Assembly: GCA_026315105.1 (NCBI GenBank)
Contig: CM048744.1
Coordinates: forward strand, 358,113,168-358,177,167
Direction: 5' to 3'
Length of the DNA: 64,000 bases
From: Locusta migratoria
Taxonomy: Eukaryota > Arthropoda > Insecta > Orthoptera > Acrididae
A program made the position numbers and the translations under genes. The notes under the pieces were generated by a model, which was given only the letters and a program-made list of their open reading frames with translations, was not told the origin of the DNA and searched no databases. Of this stretch, positions 1 to 11,260 are shown piece after piece; position 1 is the first letter of the stretch; every line of letters begins with the position of its first letter.

Positions 1-50
1 AGAAAAGCCACTTACTGGTATGCTTATAGTGCACATTATTTAACATATTA

Positions 51-948
51 TGGTAATTTATTAGGAATTGTGTACATTGAAGTAACAGCAGTGCGATCAA
101 TATATACTGCATGTTCAACTCTCACTCTGTGAACACTGATGGGGAACTTGAGATGACGGAATGGCTGATTTGTGTAGCGTATATGGATGTTGATTCTTTA
201 CATGGTAATTGTATAAAATTTCTGGACCACTACAAATTGTAGCGAGATTGTCAATCAGAAAAGTACATTGATAACCAGTCACATCAGGGGTGTAACAGTT
301 TGTTTTGCAGAAGTAAACTGACAGCATTCACTCAGTATACAACTTTTATTAATTGACAATGAAAACAGACTTTTCAGCCAATGTCATTTAATTAAAACAG
401 TCAAACCAATATAGTGACTGATTCTCCATGTACTTATTGTAACTACATCTTTTCGGGCAAAAGTGGAATCAATAATAATTTTTGACAGTGTCACCATAAT
501 ACCCAGGAGAACTACGTGCATTTCTCCAGGTCACTCAGGTGAGGGATTAAGTCCTTCCGCATAACCGAAATCAAATCACACATTTCTAATTTTTGTAATT
601 CTTATGGGACCAAACTAAATTGGTCATCTACTACTTAAACCAAGTTAAACTAACCTAAGGACATCACACACATCTATGCCCTAGGGCGGATTCGAACCTC
701 TGACGCGGGACGCCGTGAGATCTGTAACGTGGCGCTCCAGACCGCTCAGTTACTTCGGCACGGCTCACACATTTCACAACATTCACTATCACAAAACTAG
801 AAGAAAACAATATGACTTCAATTCAATAGTAAAACAATTCCAATATGCCACTTGTCAGTATATCAAGTGTGGAGTGAGAGTCGAACGAACCTTACATGTA
901 AATTGAACTGCTGTTACTTCAATGTACACAGTTCCTAATAAATTACCA
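51..948. mobile_element. Non-autonomous TIR element with TTA target duplication
   Basis: 42-bp terminal inverted repeats (51-92 and 907-948) begin TGGTAATTTATTAGGAA and differ at one base. TTA flanks both sides (48-50, 949-951). A 3-bp TWA duplication is typical of PIF/Harbinger elements. No transposase remains inside. The flanks join into the surrounding tandem-repeat sequence, which supports insertion there. A SINE is nested inside. Confidence 0.6.
587..764 (-). mobile_element. tRNA-derived SINE with 11-bp target duplication
   Basis: The minus strand starts with a tRNA-like head (A-box region near 740, B-box GGTTCGAATCC-like near 693) and carries the body containing CTAAGG and AAACTAACC. 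An exact 11-bp duplication TCACACATTTC lies at 576-586 and 765-775. It belongs to the same family as the copy near 61.7-62.05 kb. Confidence 0.7.
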
Positions 949-951
949 TTA

Positions 952-1640
952 CTCATTACTTGTGTAAGAAATAATATCCTGGTATCTGTGGACAAAATGT
1001 TGATGCAGTGCTACTATTGTTTCAGGAACTGGAGGCTGTCTGCTGTCACACCTTGTGATTCCACTCCAGTTTGGTTTGGGAGGAATATTGTTATCCAAGT
1101 AGTTTGAAGAGTGAATGAACAGAAAATCCAGTGCAAGGTATGCTTACAGTATACATTACTTTTATCATTATTTCTGTAAGATGTAATATCTAATATATTT
1201 GAGTGTAATGTTAGTACAGTACTTCTATTGTTTCAGGTATTGGAGATTGTCTATTGCCAGACCTTGTAGTGCTTCAGAATGTTATCACTCATGCTACTCC
1301 TATTCGATTTGGGATGAATATTGATATTGTTCCCCTAACAGTTTCAAGATCATAAGTATGGGTGAACTGAAAACTCAGTGGATGGTATGCTTACAATGTA
1401 CATTGTTTATATCATTACTCATATAAGAAGTTATTTTATAATTTGGTCAGAATGTTAATGTTGTGCTACTCCTGTTCCAGAAACTGGTGGCTGTCTGATA
1501 CACTTTGCAATGCTTGGAATGGCTGTGTTCATCTAATTTTGCTGAAGATCTTCTCTACTCTTCACAAGATTCTGAGAAAGCCCCTGTATATCTACAATGT
1601 AATCTTAAACGGAAATAAACAATATTCATGTAAATGCTTT
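952..1640. repeat. Decayed tandem repeat, three units of about 211-244 bp
   Basis: Units share the marker TGTTTCAGG/TTCCAG-CTGG-GGCTGTCTG, starting at 1018, 1229 and 1473, and the later marker GGTATGCTTACA-TGTACATT. The marker at about 18-36 shows that another unit precedes the TIR element at the window edge. No convincing open frame runs through the units. Confidence 0.55.
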
Positions 1641-1650
1641 TGAGCTTGTT

Positions 1651-2230
1651 TTGTCATTGTTTACACAAAGTTATTTTAGTGGTACTCTTGTTTTTGGAAT
1701 CTTCAGTCAAATAATATATTGTTCATTACAATCCAGAGCAGGTTTATTACATTTTGAGCAAATAACTACTGCTTAACTACTCCAGCCAAATTGCTGTTAG
1801 TGCAACATGTACTCTGGAATGACAGAGAAATTTGAAAACAAATGATTCCTATACATTTTTAGCTGTAAGCTCATCATTGCTCAAGTATTAATAGTAGCTA
1901 TCCTTTATCTGCCAATCAACTCTCCCCCCTTTCCTTGCCCATCTTTTTGTCCTCTATCTATCTCCTGCTAAGCCTCATTCTCCTCCTCTTCCTCCTTTCA
2001 CATATCCCTCCTACCTCTTAAACATTGTTTCCTCCCCTCCTTGTACCTCCTCCTCCTTTCTCTTTGTGCCCATTTCTTCTTTGTATTCACTAATAGTTGG
2101 TCTTGACAGCAAATTTTACTCATTTTGAATGAAACAATCACGATAAATGTGTGATATTCTGCAAATTTATTATTTTTACAATCCTGTTTTTTGCTGTTAC
2201 GCCATCACCGGGTAAACACTACAAGTTTAC
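1651..2230. other. Unassigned; pyrimidine-rich tract 1915-2095
   Basis: No gene is recognised. The main feature is a C/T-rich low-complexity stretch (CCTCCTCC-type) at about 1915-2095. Confidence 0.4.
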
Positions 2231-2417
2231 GATACAACCCGTTGGCTTTGACCAATGATGTCATTAGTCAAAGATATATATATGAAGATGATATTAAATT
2301 TTTTGTAACAAAGGTATGGAATTATTTGCCTATGGTTGTTGATGTAATTAAAGAAAGACAACTGATATCTTTAATTGTCTGTGGTTAAATGGATTGGAAG
2401 AGTTTGTCATAATTAAC

Positions 2418-2615
2418 CTCCCCCGATCGAGTGAAGAATACGATAAAGATGTCTCAAGAAATAGTGACATTTGGTATCATTTAAAAATTGTACTGTACAC
2501 TAGACTTGACACCCACCCCCACTCAAGTAAAGAATATGATACCAATATCTCATGAAATAATGACAATTGGTATCATTTAAAAGTTGTAGTGTGCATTAGA
2601 CTGACCCCTCCCCCT
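2418..2615. repeat. Two-unit tandem repeat of about 97 bp
   Basis: Both units carry AGTGAAGAATACGATA-like sequence, then TCTCA-GAAATA-TGACA and TTGGTATCATTTAAAA. Inter-unit identity is high but not perfect. Confidence 0.6.
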
Positions 2616-2623
2616 CAGCTCAA

Positions 2624-2702
2624 TTAACACTTTGGCTGCGGCTGACGCTATCCTGCATTGAGTGCGGACGCTTATAAGCGTCAGCTGCAGCGAAAGTGTT
2701 AA
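2624..2702. mobile_element. 79-bp TTAA-bounded hairpin, piggyBac-type micro-MITE
   Basis: Flanked by TTAA on both sides. The arms begin CACTTTGGCTGCGG and CACTTTCGCTGCAG on opposite strands, ending GCTGACGC in each, with about 27 bp between. TTAA targets are the hallmark of piggyBac elements. Family assignment rests on the target site only. Confidence 0.55.
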
Positions 2703-3339
2703 AGAAAATTATAGATATTTAGTTATTTATGCATTTCTTTTAGCTGGCAAGATCTTATGAAATATCAACATTTAGTCACAAATGAAAAATGTATTTGTAT
2801 ACTTTTTTTTAAAAAAATAATAGAAACATATATTATATTGTTACATTTCTGTGCGAGCATTATCGTACATGTATCTTTTAACGAAATTTTATGGATTTGT
2901 ACTAGAATGCATTAATATCATAATAAAAGGAAAAGTACATTTCTTGTACATAACAAGATAACTTATTTCTTATTTTTGATTCAAATGCTGCATTTCCAAG
3001 AATAACATCGTTAAAAATGTATAGTGTACATGTGTTATAAAATGTAAATAATTTAATCATAGTTCATTCTTTCCTTTAATAATAAAAATGTAATGATAGT
3101 GTGTGTTTCGTTTATCATACCTATTTGTTATACTAGTTAATAATTATATATCTGTAAACTCATTCATCATATTATCCTTGGTATATTAATAATCAATATA
3201 TTTCTTGATAGACATCACATGTTGAAATAATATTATTTCCATATCTTTGCAACGTATATGACGTCACTGGTCAAAGCCTACATGTTGTATCATACTCTTG
3301 ACTAATCCTGAGATACAGAAGTGCAGCTTGAAAGTTTAA

Positions 3340-3662
3340 AGTTCAAAAATCTCAAGTTGCCGTATAGGTAGCATAAGGTAAGGTACAGCAGTCAACAATC
3401 CGGAAATTGGTTTGAACACCACAGTGCTTTACTAGGCATGGTCCTCCAACTTTCGAATTGACTTACCCAGCCATTTATAGGGGGATCTACAGTTTAAACT
3501 AGGTTCTGAACCACGGTGTTACTCAGTATTTTTCACATCAGCAACACTGCCAGAGGTGAAAGAAGTGGAAGTGACATATAAAAATCCTAGGACCTGGCGG
3601 GGATCGAACCTGCGACCTTTGGATTTGTAGTCTGGCACTCTACCACTGTGCTGCAGAGAGGT
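3340..3662 (-). mobile_element. SINE with tRNA-like head
   Basis: The minus strand from about 3655 reads a tRNA-like segment with A-box-like CAGTGGTAGAGTGCC and B-box-like GGTTCGATCCCCGCC, followed by a long unrelated body. The body contains GTTTGAACC-type and ACTAGGCATGG segments typical of dispersed repeats. It is not a tRNA gene, because no cloverleaf closes. Confidence 0.5.
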
Positions 3663-4089
3663 AGCATATGTACGTTAATTTAATATTTTAGTTTAAAGAC
3701 TACCATAAGGGAAATTACACCACTGAAATAGTTATGCAACAATTACTGAATATTGATAAAATGTGACCCTAAATATAAATTACAACATTTGTCCTAAAAT
3801 AACTGAAACAACAGAAATTAACTGAATAAATTATCGTACACGTAACAGGTCAACAAATATATGGAATATAGAAGGGTGAGAAAAAACCCCTGTAAATACA
3901 TTAAATTTTTAAAGTGTGAAATTAAACTATAGTTACAGATTAAATAGCCAATATTACTAACAAAATAATAAATAACAACTGCTACGAGGCAAGTAGACAA
4001 ACAGCTGTGATGATACAAAGTAATTTTGTAACTAGACTATGGAACTGTTGTAGTGACAGGGACATAAGGCAAGTGAGTAGGAGTGGATA
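3663..4089. other. Unassigned AT-rich sequence
   Basis: No coding or repeat structure was recognised. Confidence 0.3.
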
Positions 4090-4215
4090 GTTTACTGACA
4101 CGTTCCACATCATTACGAAATGTCGTATATATGATCTATGGAACACTTAAATGTGATTTGCAGAGTATCCCATGTAGATGTAGAACAAGTATTAATCTAA
4201 TCTAATCTAATCCTG
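4090..4215 (+). mobile_element. LINE 3' end with TAATC tail
   Basis: Contains the 3' segment CACTTAAATGTGATTTGCAG followed by AGTATCCCATGTAGATGTAG and ends in (TAATC)n at about 4195-4212. The same segment in the opposite orientation occurs at about 13850 and 57935, so it is a family 3' end; the simple-repeat tail is typical of CR1/Jockey-type LINEs. Confidence 0.6.
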
Positions 4216-4959
4216 ATTACATTCTGCAGACAGAAATGGTGAGTAGAAGCTGTGACAGTTGGATTAAGTTGTCATATGTTTCTTAATTTCCAACATTGCA
4301 AAGTAGTTCATTTTCCTCCATTTCTGCATGCAATATAGGTCTTCATGTGTTACATCGTAGCTGTGGTCTTCTTTCAGCAGGCGGTCTGCAAATGTAGAAT
4401 TTCTTTTCCTAAGCTTCCAACTTGTGGTGTTCTTTTAATCTGATATGTATTGCTCTGTCTAACTAACCGCTGTAAAATTTATCACAGTTGCAAGTATTTT
4501 TGTATACCATATTCCACTCTTTTCCAAACCTTGGATGTTATCTTTGCCAGTGGCATTGTGAACATAAAAGGATGTTTTTAAATTTCTTGATATAAGTTTT
4601 CTGGCCACATACATATAAATTTTTCCTAAATATGAGAGTGTGCGCCATTTATTAGAGTCTTGGTTTATTGAAGTGTTAAAAACAGGGTCTCTTCCATTCC
4701 TATTCCCTCTTTTTCTCCCTAATGTTTCGACTATTAGACACCAGGACTGGCTGTGACCTGATATGGACTGACTTTCATGCAGCATTGCATCACTTTCAAG
4801 CCCAAAGTCAGCTCAAGACTGTCAATAATATAGGGTAATAGTTTATACTGAATGCAGGTAAGAATTAAAATTGTGCTATATATTTCACAATATATAACCA
4901 GATATACAGAAACGAGATTCGAGCATGGTTGGGTGCATTGTCCTTACAATAGGTCTAAG
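4216..4959. other. Unassigned
   Basis: The 108-codon minus frame at 4459-4785 has no recognisable domain. Nothing else was identified. Confidence 0.3.
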
Positions 4960-5551
4960 TTAGTTTAAGCAGTCTGTAAGTCTCTGGGAGGCGAATCTGA
5001 CAATATGCTTGGGGAACACAATGGAACAGCCAATGGAGAACCCTGCGTGGAGCCGTCAGTATACACCATTTTAAAAGTGTGATTTTTATTTAAAACATTA
5101 AACACAGACTGAAAAGTAAAATTAGAAGTTTCATCTTTCCTTAAACTCATCATATCTAAAACAAGTCTGGGCCTCTGGAGAAGCCAAAGAAGAACCCTGC
5201 TGCAACCACATTGTAGAACATTAAAACCACCCACTCCCATTTCAACAAGGCAATCACTTGTGTGAATCCCATAACGCCTCGTTGCTTGTTGCTGATTGTG
5301 AAAGAGCCTTTCCTATAGAGGCTGAGCAATGGTATGGTATGTTGGTGTGAAAGGTGTGGACAGTGATTTATATGCCTGGAACACCACGAGTAGCCGTTGG
5401 CCTGATGTACAGTGACTGCTCTGCAGCCTCAGCACAGAGACTTGGTATGAGGCTCGTCCTAAATGCCCCAGTTGCCAGCTGAATTCATGGATGGTGTACT
5501 GCGTCCAATATCTTTAAATAAGAGGGATGTGCAGACGCATACACAGTGCAC

Positions 5552-6199
5552 TCATAATTGAGAAGATTGCATGAAGGCTCTGTAAACCCAGAGCATACAG
5601 GTTCTGTTTGCTTCCCAAGAAGTGTGGCTAAGACATTTTAAAATTCCCAGGGCTTTGAGGCACTCTGTCTTCCAGTCCTTCAGGTGGGGCAAAGAAGTAA
5701 ATTTAGAATCTAATGTGAGGGCCAGAAACCTCACTTTGTCTTTAAAATTCAGAACAGAGCCCTTCATCTGCAGTTCAGGTAGATTAAAGACAGTACATGA
5801 ACCGTTAAAAAGAACACACACAGATTTCTCAGTGAAAAACTTAAAACCAGCCATTCCTGCCCATTCATCCAACCGCCAAAGAGTTAACAGCAGATTCTAA
5901 GAGGAAGAAAATGCAGAGAAGTCATCCACAAATAAAGAACACTGGACATGAGTTTTCATGATACAACTAATACTGTTAATTGCTATAGGTCACACTTAAA
6001 ATGCTACCTTGAGGGACTACATTCTCATGCTCAAAGTGATCAGGAGGACGTCACCGATGCAATATCTAAAATAAAGTGGGGAAAGAAAGGACTCAATAGC
6101 ATAGGGAAGACAATCGCAAAAACCCCATTCATGGAGCTGCCTGAGGATAAGGTGCCACCAAGTAGTATCATAGGCCTCAAGATCAAAAAATATACCCAA
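5552..6199 (-). pseudogene. LINE reverse transcriptase remnants (palm and thumb)
   Basis: The upstream part (6199-6017) carries FFDLEAYDTTWWHLILRQLH and EWGF, the RT domain A region. The downstream part (5872-5552) carries WAGMAGFKFFTEKSV, VRFLALTLDSK, LPHLKDWK and CLKALGILK, the thumb/connection of Jockey/I RTs. The piece between is out of frame. Confidence 0.75.
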
Positions 6200-7153
6200 G
6201 CGATGTTGCTGGCACAGTAAAGCCTGTTATATAGCCACCTTCAGGAAGGCCAGGTTATCAAAGGTGGATCAATATCTCCTGGACCCACACTTTAAGCAGC
6301 TGAGGATCTGCCTGGATTCCAGCATCCAGACAATGAAATGGTTAATCATATGCTCTAAGGTCTTTCCCATGCAGCTACTGAGAGCAACACTACGATAAGT
6401 ACTTGGGCATGTGTGGTCTTTAAAAGAGGAATTATAATGGCCTTCTCCACGAGTCAGGCAACTGGCCTCTCCACTAACGTCATCCTTTCTATGGAAAAAA
6501 TATCCACGATCTAATGGTTATCAGAGTGCTTGAAATTCATCTCCTGGAGACAGATACACATGAGGTCATCCCTGAGATAATAACCCTAGTTCCTCCAGAT
6601 GTGTTCTAAATCCCTGCAAGTTCCATTACTATATCAAGGTGGTTTAACCTTAACCCTCTCTTTTTGACGAGACTGGGAGCCCGTAACGGGTAGAGGATCA
6701 CCCTTGGGGTGAGATGTTTGTCCCTGTGGAAGGTCAATCTTGGGGCAAGTTGATTGTCCCAGCGAAACAAACTTATGAGCTCAAACTGATTCATTTGGCA
6801 CATCTAGCATAATGACATCAACCTCGTCTGCCTCTTTCCTTACAATCTTCGACTCAGCTTTTATTTGTCCTTGACCCTGGCTTGCTTTTTGGGCACTTCC
6901 ACTGCTGTAGTGGTAGCAACACTTACCTTTGGTATGTAGTCTGGCATTGAAGATGGCAGGAGCTCTCCGATGTCGGTAGCCGTACCTTGGTCCACGTTTT
7001 TGCGCAGGACTATAAATCCTAAAACGTCTGACACATTTCATGTGCACTGACAGGGGCAGGTATTTGTTCTGACACTACTGACTGCAGTTTGTGTAGATGC
7101 ATCAGTTTTTGAAGAACTGTAGCAAAAGAGGGGTAAATGAAGGTTGCATGGCC

Positions 7154-7184
<31 letters not shown>

Positions 7185-7213
7185 GCCTCACCATATGAAA
7201 CGTGTTTGGAGGT

Positions 7214-7414
7214 CTATCTCCTGAACCTTCCTTTCTTCAAAGTACACTGCACAGTATCTACTCCAAACGGGTTCGTCTCCAGAACAGTTGACACACTTAA
7301 GGGCGGCGAGCAATCATCCCCTTTATGAGCCACCTCAATACATTTTCCACAGGTTTGCAGTCCATTACAACTCAAGGTTGTGTGCCCAAAGCACTGGCAT
7401 TTGAAGCAGCGCAT
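7214..7414 (-). pseudogene. LINE ORF1 fragment with zinc knuckle
   Basis: Reads RCFKCQCFGHTTLSC followed by CGKC and a later AHKGDDC, the paired CCHC pattern of retrotransposon nucleocapsid domains. It binds element RNA in intact relatives. It is truncated by stops on both sides. Confidence 0.75.
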
Positions 7415-7577
7415 TGGGTTGGGATAATAAGGCCGTACATTTAATCTAAGGAAACCTGGTTTAACATGGTCTGGTAGCTATGGAGTGTTGAAGAGCAAGA
7501 AAAAGGACAGATTAACCAACACATTATCCACCTTCCTCATGATGTTCTGAACATCAACAATACCTTCAGAAGCCCAT

Positions 7578-7910
7578 TCATCTTTCAAATCCTCCAGGAA
7601 TTTCAACAAGGGTGTGACATGTGACCACACCCTTACTGTAATTTAATGTATTGTGGAGTTCACTATTGGTGGCATATTCTCCAAGTTGCTTGGCATTATT
7701 AAGATTTTTGGCCTGTTGAGAATTTGCTGTCTCAACCAGCAAAGTTCTGTTACGCAACCTTTTCACCAATTTGACGTTACCTGCTATGCCCTCAAGACTC
7801 TTCTGCATGTAGAATGGTGATACCTCTTTGAATGAACCTTCTTTCCATTTAATGATCAGAAATACATTTTGGTTAGCACCACACACACTGTTACTCATTG
7901 CTAGTGTCAT
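7578..7910 (-). pseudogene. LINE ORF1 (gag-like) N-terminal fragment
   Basis: About 110 codons with SPFYMQKSLEGIAGN, VKRLRNRTLLVET and KGVVTCH, a pattern seen in I-superfamily LINE ORF1 proteins ahead of the zinc knuckles. It lies upstream of the knuckle in the same transcription direction. Confidence 0.7.
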
Positions 7911-8221
7911 GTCATAACTGCTTTATCTGGAGGACTGCCTAAGTAAGCCCTCCTTTTGCTCACAACGTTCCACCTCCACGCCACACAGTGGTCGCTGAAG
8001 CATGTTCAGAGGTTACAATGTCAGGACCAGCAACTTTTACCTGCCCTCAGCTCAGGGTCCCCAGGTTTGCCAAGCCCATAATCAGGAAATTAATGCTGAG
8101 CCCCCTGAGGGGCATCCTCAGAGATAGTTGGAATAAAAATTTGTACTACTGGGGTCAGTGTTGGCTTCATATCTATCTTGACTACAATAATGTGATCATT
8201 GTGCTGTTCAGAGTACTTTAC

Positions 8222-8605
8222 ATCTGAATGGGGGTGGTGGGTGGACTATTTAACCTACAGAATATTTTACCCAAGAGGATGCCATCATATATTCATGCAG
8301 TACACCTGCATGTCCTTGAGGAAAAGTGAACGACTATAGTTTCCCCTTACTTTCAGCCATTCACAGTAACTATATGGCAAAGGCACACTTGCTGATGTTA
8401 CAAGGCCAGCTCAATCAATCATCCAGACTGTTGCCCCTGCAACTACTGAAAAGGCTGCTGTCCCCCTTCAAGAACCACACATTTGTCTGGACTCTCCACA
8501 TATACCCCTCCGCTGTGGTTGCACTTACGGTACGGCTACCTGTATTGTTCAGGCATACAAGCCACTTCACCTCGCCGATGACTGTGGTTCATGGGGGAAG
8601 ATGTA
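8222..8605 (-). mobile_element. Possible 5' UTR piece of an RTE-like LINE
   Basis: On the minus strand the segment from about 8600 (CCCCCATGAACCAC) through CTTTTCAGTAGTTGCAGGGG to TCCTCTTGGGTAAAATATTC resembles the conserved non-coding leader that precedes RTE-type LINE ORFs in orthopteran genomes, as I remember it. It ends abruptly at about 8222. No ORF is present. The match is from memory. Confidence 0.4.
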
Positions 8606-9596
8606 ATTTGTAAATGGGCTTGTTTTAGTTATAAGGAAATGTAATGTAATTTGTAAATTTCTTTATAAGTAAAACATTCATTTGCATAAATGATGCTGTG
8701 TCAAATGAAGAGGAAGTTTGGGAAACATTTAGAAATCACTGTGCCAAGTGACGGTACACATTTAAATGGGCTCTATTACTGAAGTAACATCTGCTTCACA
8801 GACAATTTTTCAACGTTTGTTTCAGATTCTACCAGGAAGGTCTCTTCTTTGTGGACACAGGTTTACTGATTGTACCCTGGTAACAGTTTTCTGAAAGCAA
8901 CTGTTATTTATTTCAACACAATATTTGCTTCATGGACGAATCTGAACACACAGACAAAGCACAGTAAATACACATTTATAATGACAATGTTGCTCTTCTA
9001 AATTTAAATCTGTTACTTAAAACATAGACTTTGTTGTTTTCGACAGTTGCTTTCAATGTTTCAGAAGGTTGAACATAAAGCAGCATATTTCATTCTGTAC
9101 TTGATACTGATCCAGGATTGGATTGTAAAATCATGATTATGGAGGAAAAAGCATAAGCACTAAGTAAAAATGAATATTGATACATTTTATTTTATCAGAC
9201 ACACAGTTTCCCATATAACAGGTACAAATGTCAATAGAACCCTTCACTGAACAATTATGAACATTGAGTATTGTGAGAGACACATCTGCATCTCTTTGTT
9301 ACAAATAATTGCAATGACTATGTATTTAGTATCCACAGTGACTAACAACCAAAAAGACGTTTACTTTCTAGTTCTACATCTGCTGTCATTTTTTAATTAC
9401 ACTGTGTTTTATACCAAACAAAGTTGCTGTCATTTACTACAGATTCATAACTTTGTGTGTACATTAGTTAGTGGTAGTAAGATAGCTAATACCAGTAGAA
9501 TAAGACATATTGAAGGCCAGGCAAATACATTATTCAGTGAATTGTAGAGAAGCTTTCCCAAACCAAAGTACATTCTTATACAGTTGAAAAAAGTCC
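8606..9596. other. Intergenic sequence downstream of AK2, unassigned
   Basis: AT-rich; the 96-codon plus frame at 9257-9547 shows no recognisable domain. Confidence 0.3.
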
Positions 9597-9602
9597 TTTA
9601 TT
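9597..9602 (-). promoter_or_regulatory. Candidate AK2 polyadenylation signal
   Basis: AATAAA on the minus strand, about 360 nt past the AK2 stop. It would give a short 3' UTR. Other candidates lie farther on (TTTAAT near 9392, TTTATT near 9186 on the plus strand), so the choice is tentative. Confidence 0.35.
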
Positions 9603-9964
9603 CATTGTCCGACAACAAACATGCACATGCTCTAGGAATCACAGGTTCTCATGTAATGTCTTTTTCATGCAGCCAGTAATAAAATAAAATCACTATAAAC
9701 ATGGAAAAATATTTCTCACTTTGCGAATATTAGGATATAGAGATAGGCAATCAAAACTAAAATGTATGTTTACAAGAGACACTGCTAGTCTTAATTGTGC
9801 ATGGCAGTGCAATAGCTTTGACAGCAATGGTCATGTTTGTAACTTAAAAAGTTACCAGCATGAATAATAAAAAATTTTACTCCCATGAGTTTCTATACAG
9901 GTTTTAAATTCTCGATAACAGGATCCACTTCATTAAAATTACAGCATTTCCCTACCAATGTTTA

Positions 9965-10074
9965 CTATACAAACATAACTTTATCTTTGCTTCTGGAAGA
10001 ACGAAGAAATATTTTATCGATGTTATCGAAGACCTCTGAGGCAGATTTGGAGGCATCAATCCTGTGATGGATAC
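9965..10074 (-). CDS. AK2: AK2 coding exon 6 (C-terminus, stop TAG)
   Basis: Residues 210-245, GIHHRIDASKSASEVFDNID to the terminal KVMFV, then TAG. The DASK segment and following helix match the adenylate kinase C-terminal strand and helix. The acceptor is TTTACAG|GT after a pyrimidine-rich tract. Confidence 0.94.
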
Positions 10075-10948
10075 CTGTAAAAGAAAGAAAACTTTTAGAT
10101 TTTTGATTACTTCCATCTGGTAATAAGACATATGTTGTGGTAAGCTTTGAAATCCCATCAACTATAATAATAATTGGGCTATGTAACAGCCATAACATAA
10201 AAATGATTAAACATTGAAGTGCTTTGACTTGGAACAAAATACACATACATATTTATTCAAAACACTTAGCATTCTTAGGACAATAATAGCTGTTTTAAAC
10301 ATACTATCTATCTAAATTTGCTTTACAGGTTTGATCCGCCTTGAGCAAACACAAATGTTTTTTTCATTTCTCCCAGACATGTTTCGCTGGCGTTGCAGCA
10401 TCATCAGTGGGATGTTTATTGTCTGTCAAATTAACAGTGGAATGATTATTACTTTTTTACATTAACAGTGAAAACTACAGATAATTGTGAGACTACTATA
10501 CATAGTTTCTTATTTTTATAGGTATGCTAGGCCTACCTTAATACCACATGTTGTTAAGTTTGTGGTTTTTCCACTCACAAAATGTCTGATAGTTTTTGAC
10601 AGTTTGTCATCTGCAAACCAAAACGTGTGTATTTAATGAGGTGAATAGTTCGATTGTAAATATCGGGATTTTTTCAAAAATACAGGGCATAGTTTTTGTG
10701 TTTTGGTTTGATTTTATTGAAGCTACTGCTTCTATAACAAAATTTCTAAGTGTTTATAACAAGTTTTTGTCACTTACTTTGGTGGATATGCGCTGTTTTT
10801 CGTGCTGTGGACAGGCACTGTGTCACTTTCACTTTCACTCAATGTTTATGTTATGAAAACAAGATGGTGGGCAGTTGAATTCTGGGAGTAGTGTTAGGAA
10901 CAGCTGACTGTGGTGGGGGCGGGAGTTTTGAATCATGTTGTTTTTTGT

Positions 10949-10983
<35 letters not shown>

Positions 10984-11210
10984 TATAAGTTTTCTGTAAG
11001 TTCTTTGAGGGCAGAAAATATGGTTCTGTTGCAGAGGGCTGTGTATTCATTTAATATTTCTTTTCTTTCTATTATGGCTTTCTGTATATGGTAGTTCTCT
11101 TTGACTGTTAATTTTTGTGGGAGGCTTTCGCTGTGTTTCAGAATCTTTAGATCAGTATTTATGCAACGGAACCATATTTTCTGCCCTCAAAGAACTTACA
11201 GAAAACTTAT

Positions 11211-11260
<50 letters not shown>

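Larger units (their letters stand above)
2231..3291. mobile_element. MITE-like TIR element, copy A
   Basis: Ends begin GATACAACCCGTTGGC and continue into TTTGACCAATGACGTCA-like sequence; the right end at 3254-3291 is the inverted partner. A second copy lies at 30375-31045. There is no coding sequence; the interior is AT-rich and holds a local ~97-bp repeat and a TTAA-bounded hairpin. The target duplication is not clear. Confidence 0.55.
4960..7960 (-). mobile_element. Inactive non-LTR retrotransposon (I-like LINE with gag, RT, RNase H)
   Basis: On the minus strand, order and content fit a LINE with two ORFs: gag-like N-terminal part (7910-7578), CCHC zinc knuckle (7414-7214), a linker rich in K/Q (7047-6781), RT palm (6199-6017, IFFDLEAYDTTW in place of the usual FFDLEKAYDTTW), RT thumb (5872-5552), and an RNase H start (YTDGSTQGS near 5085). 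Stops and frameshifts break every domain and the YADD segment is not intact. RNase H plus a zinc-knuckle gag suggests the I/Loa group; the exact clade is uncertain. Confidence 0.8.

Noticed and set aside
7214..7414. Zinc-knuckle protein as a host gene
   Set aside because: Followed in the same direction by LINE RT and RNase H remnants, so it is the gag of that element.
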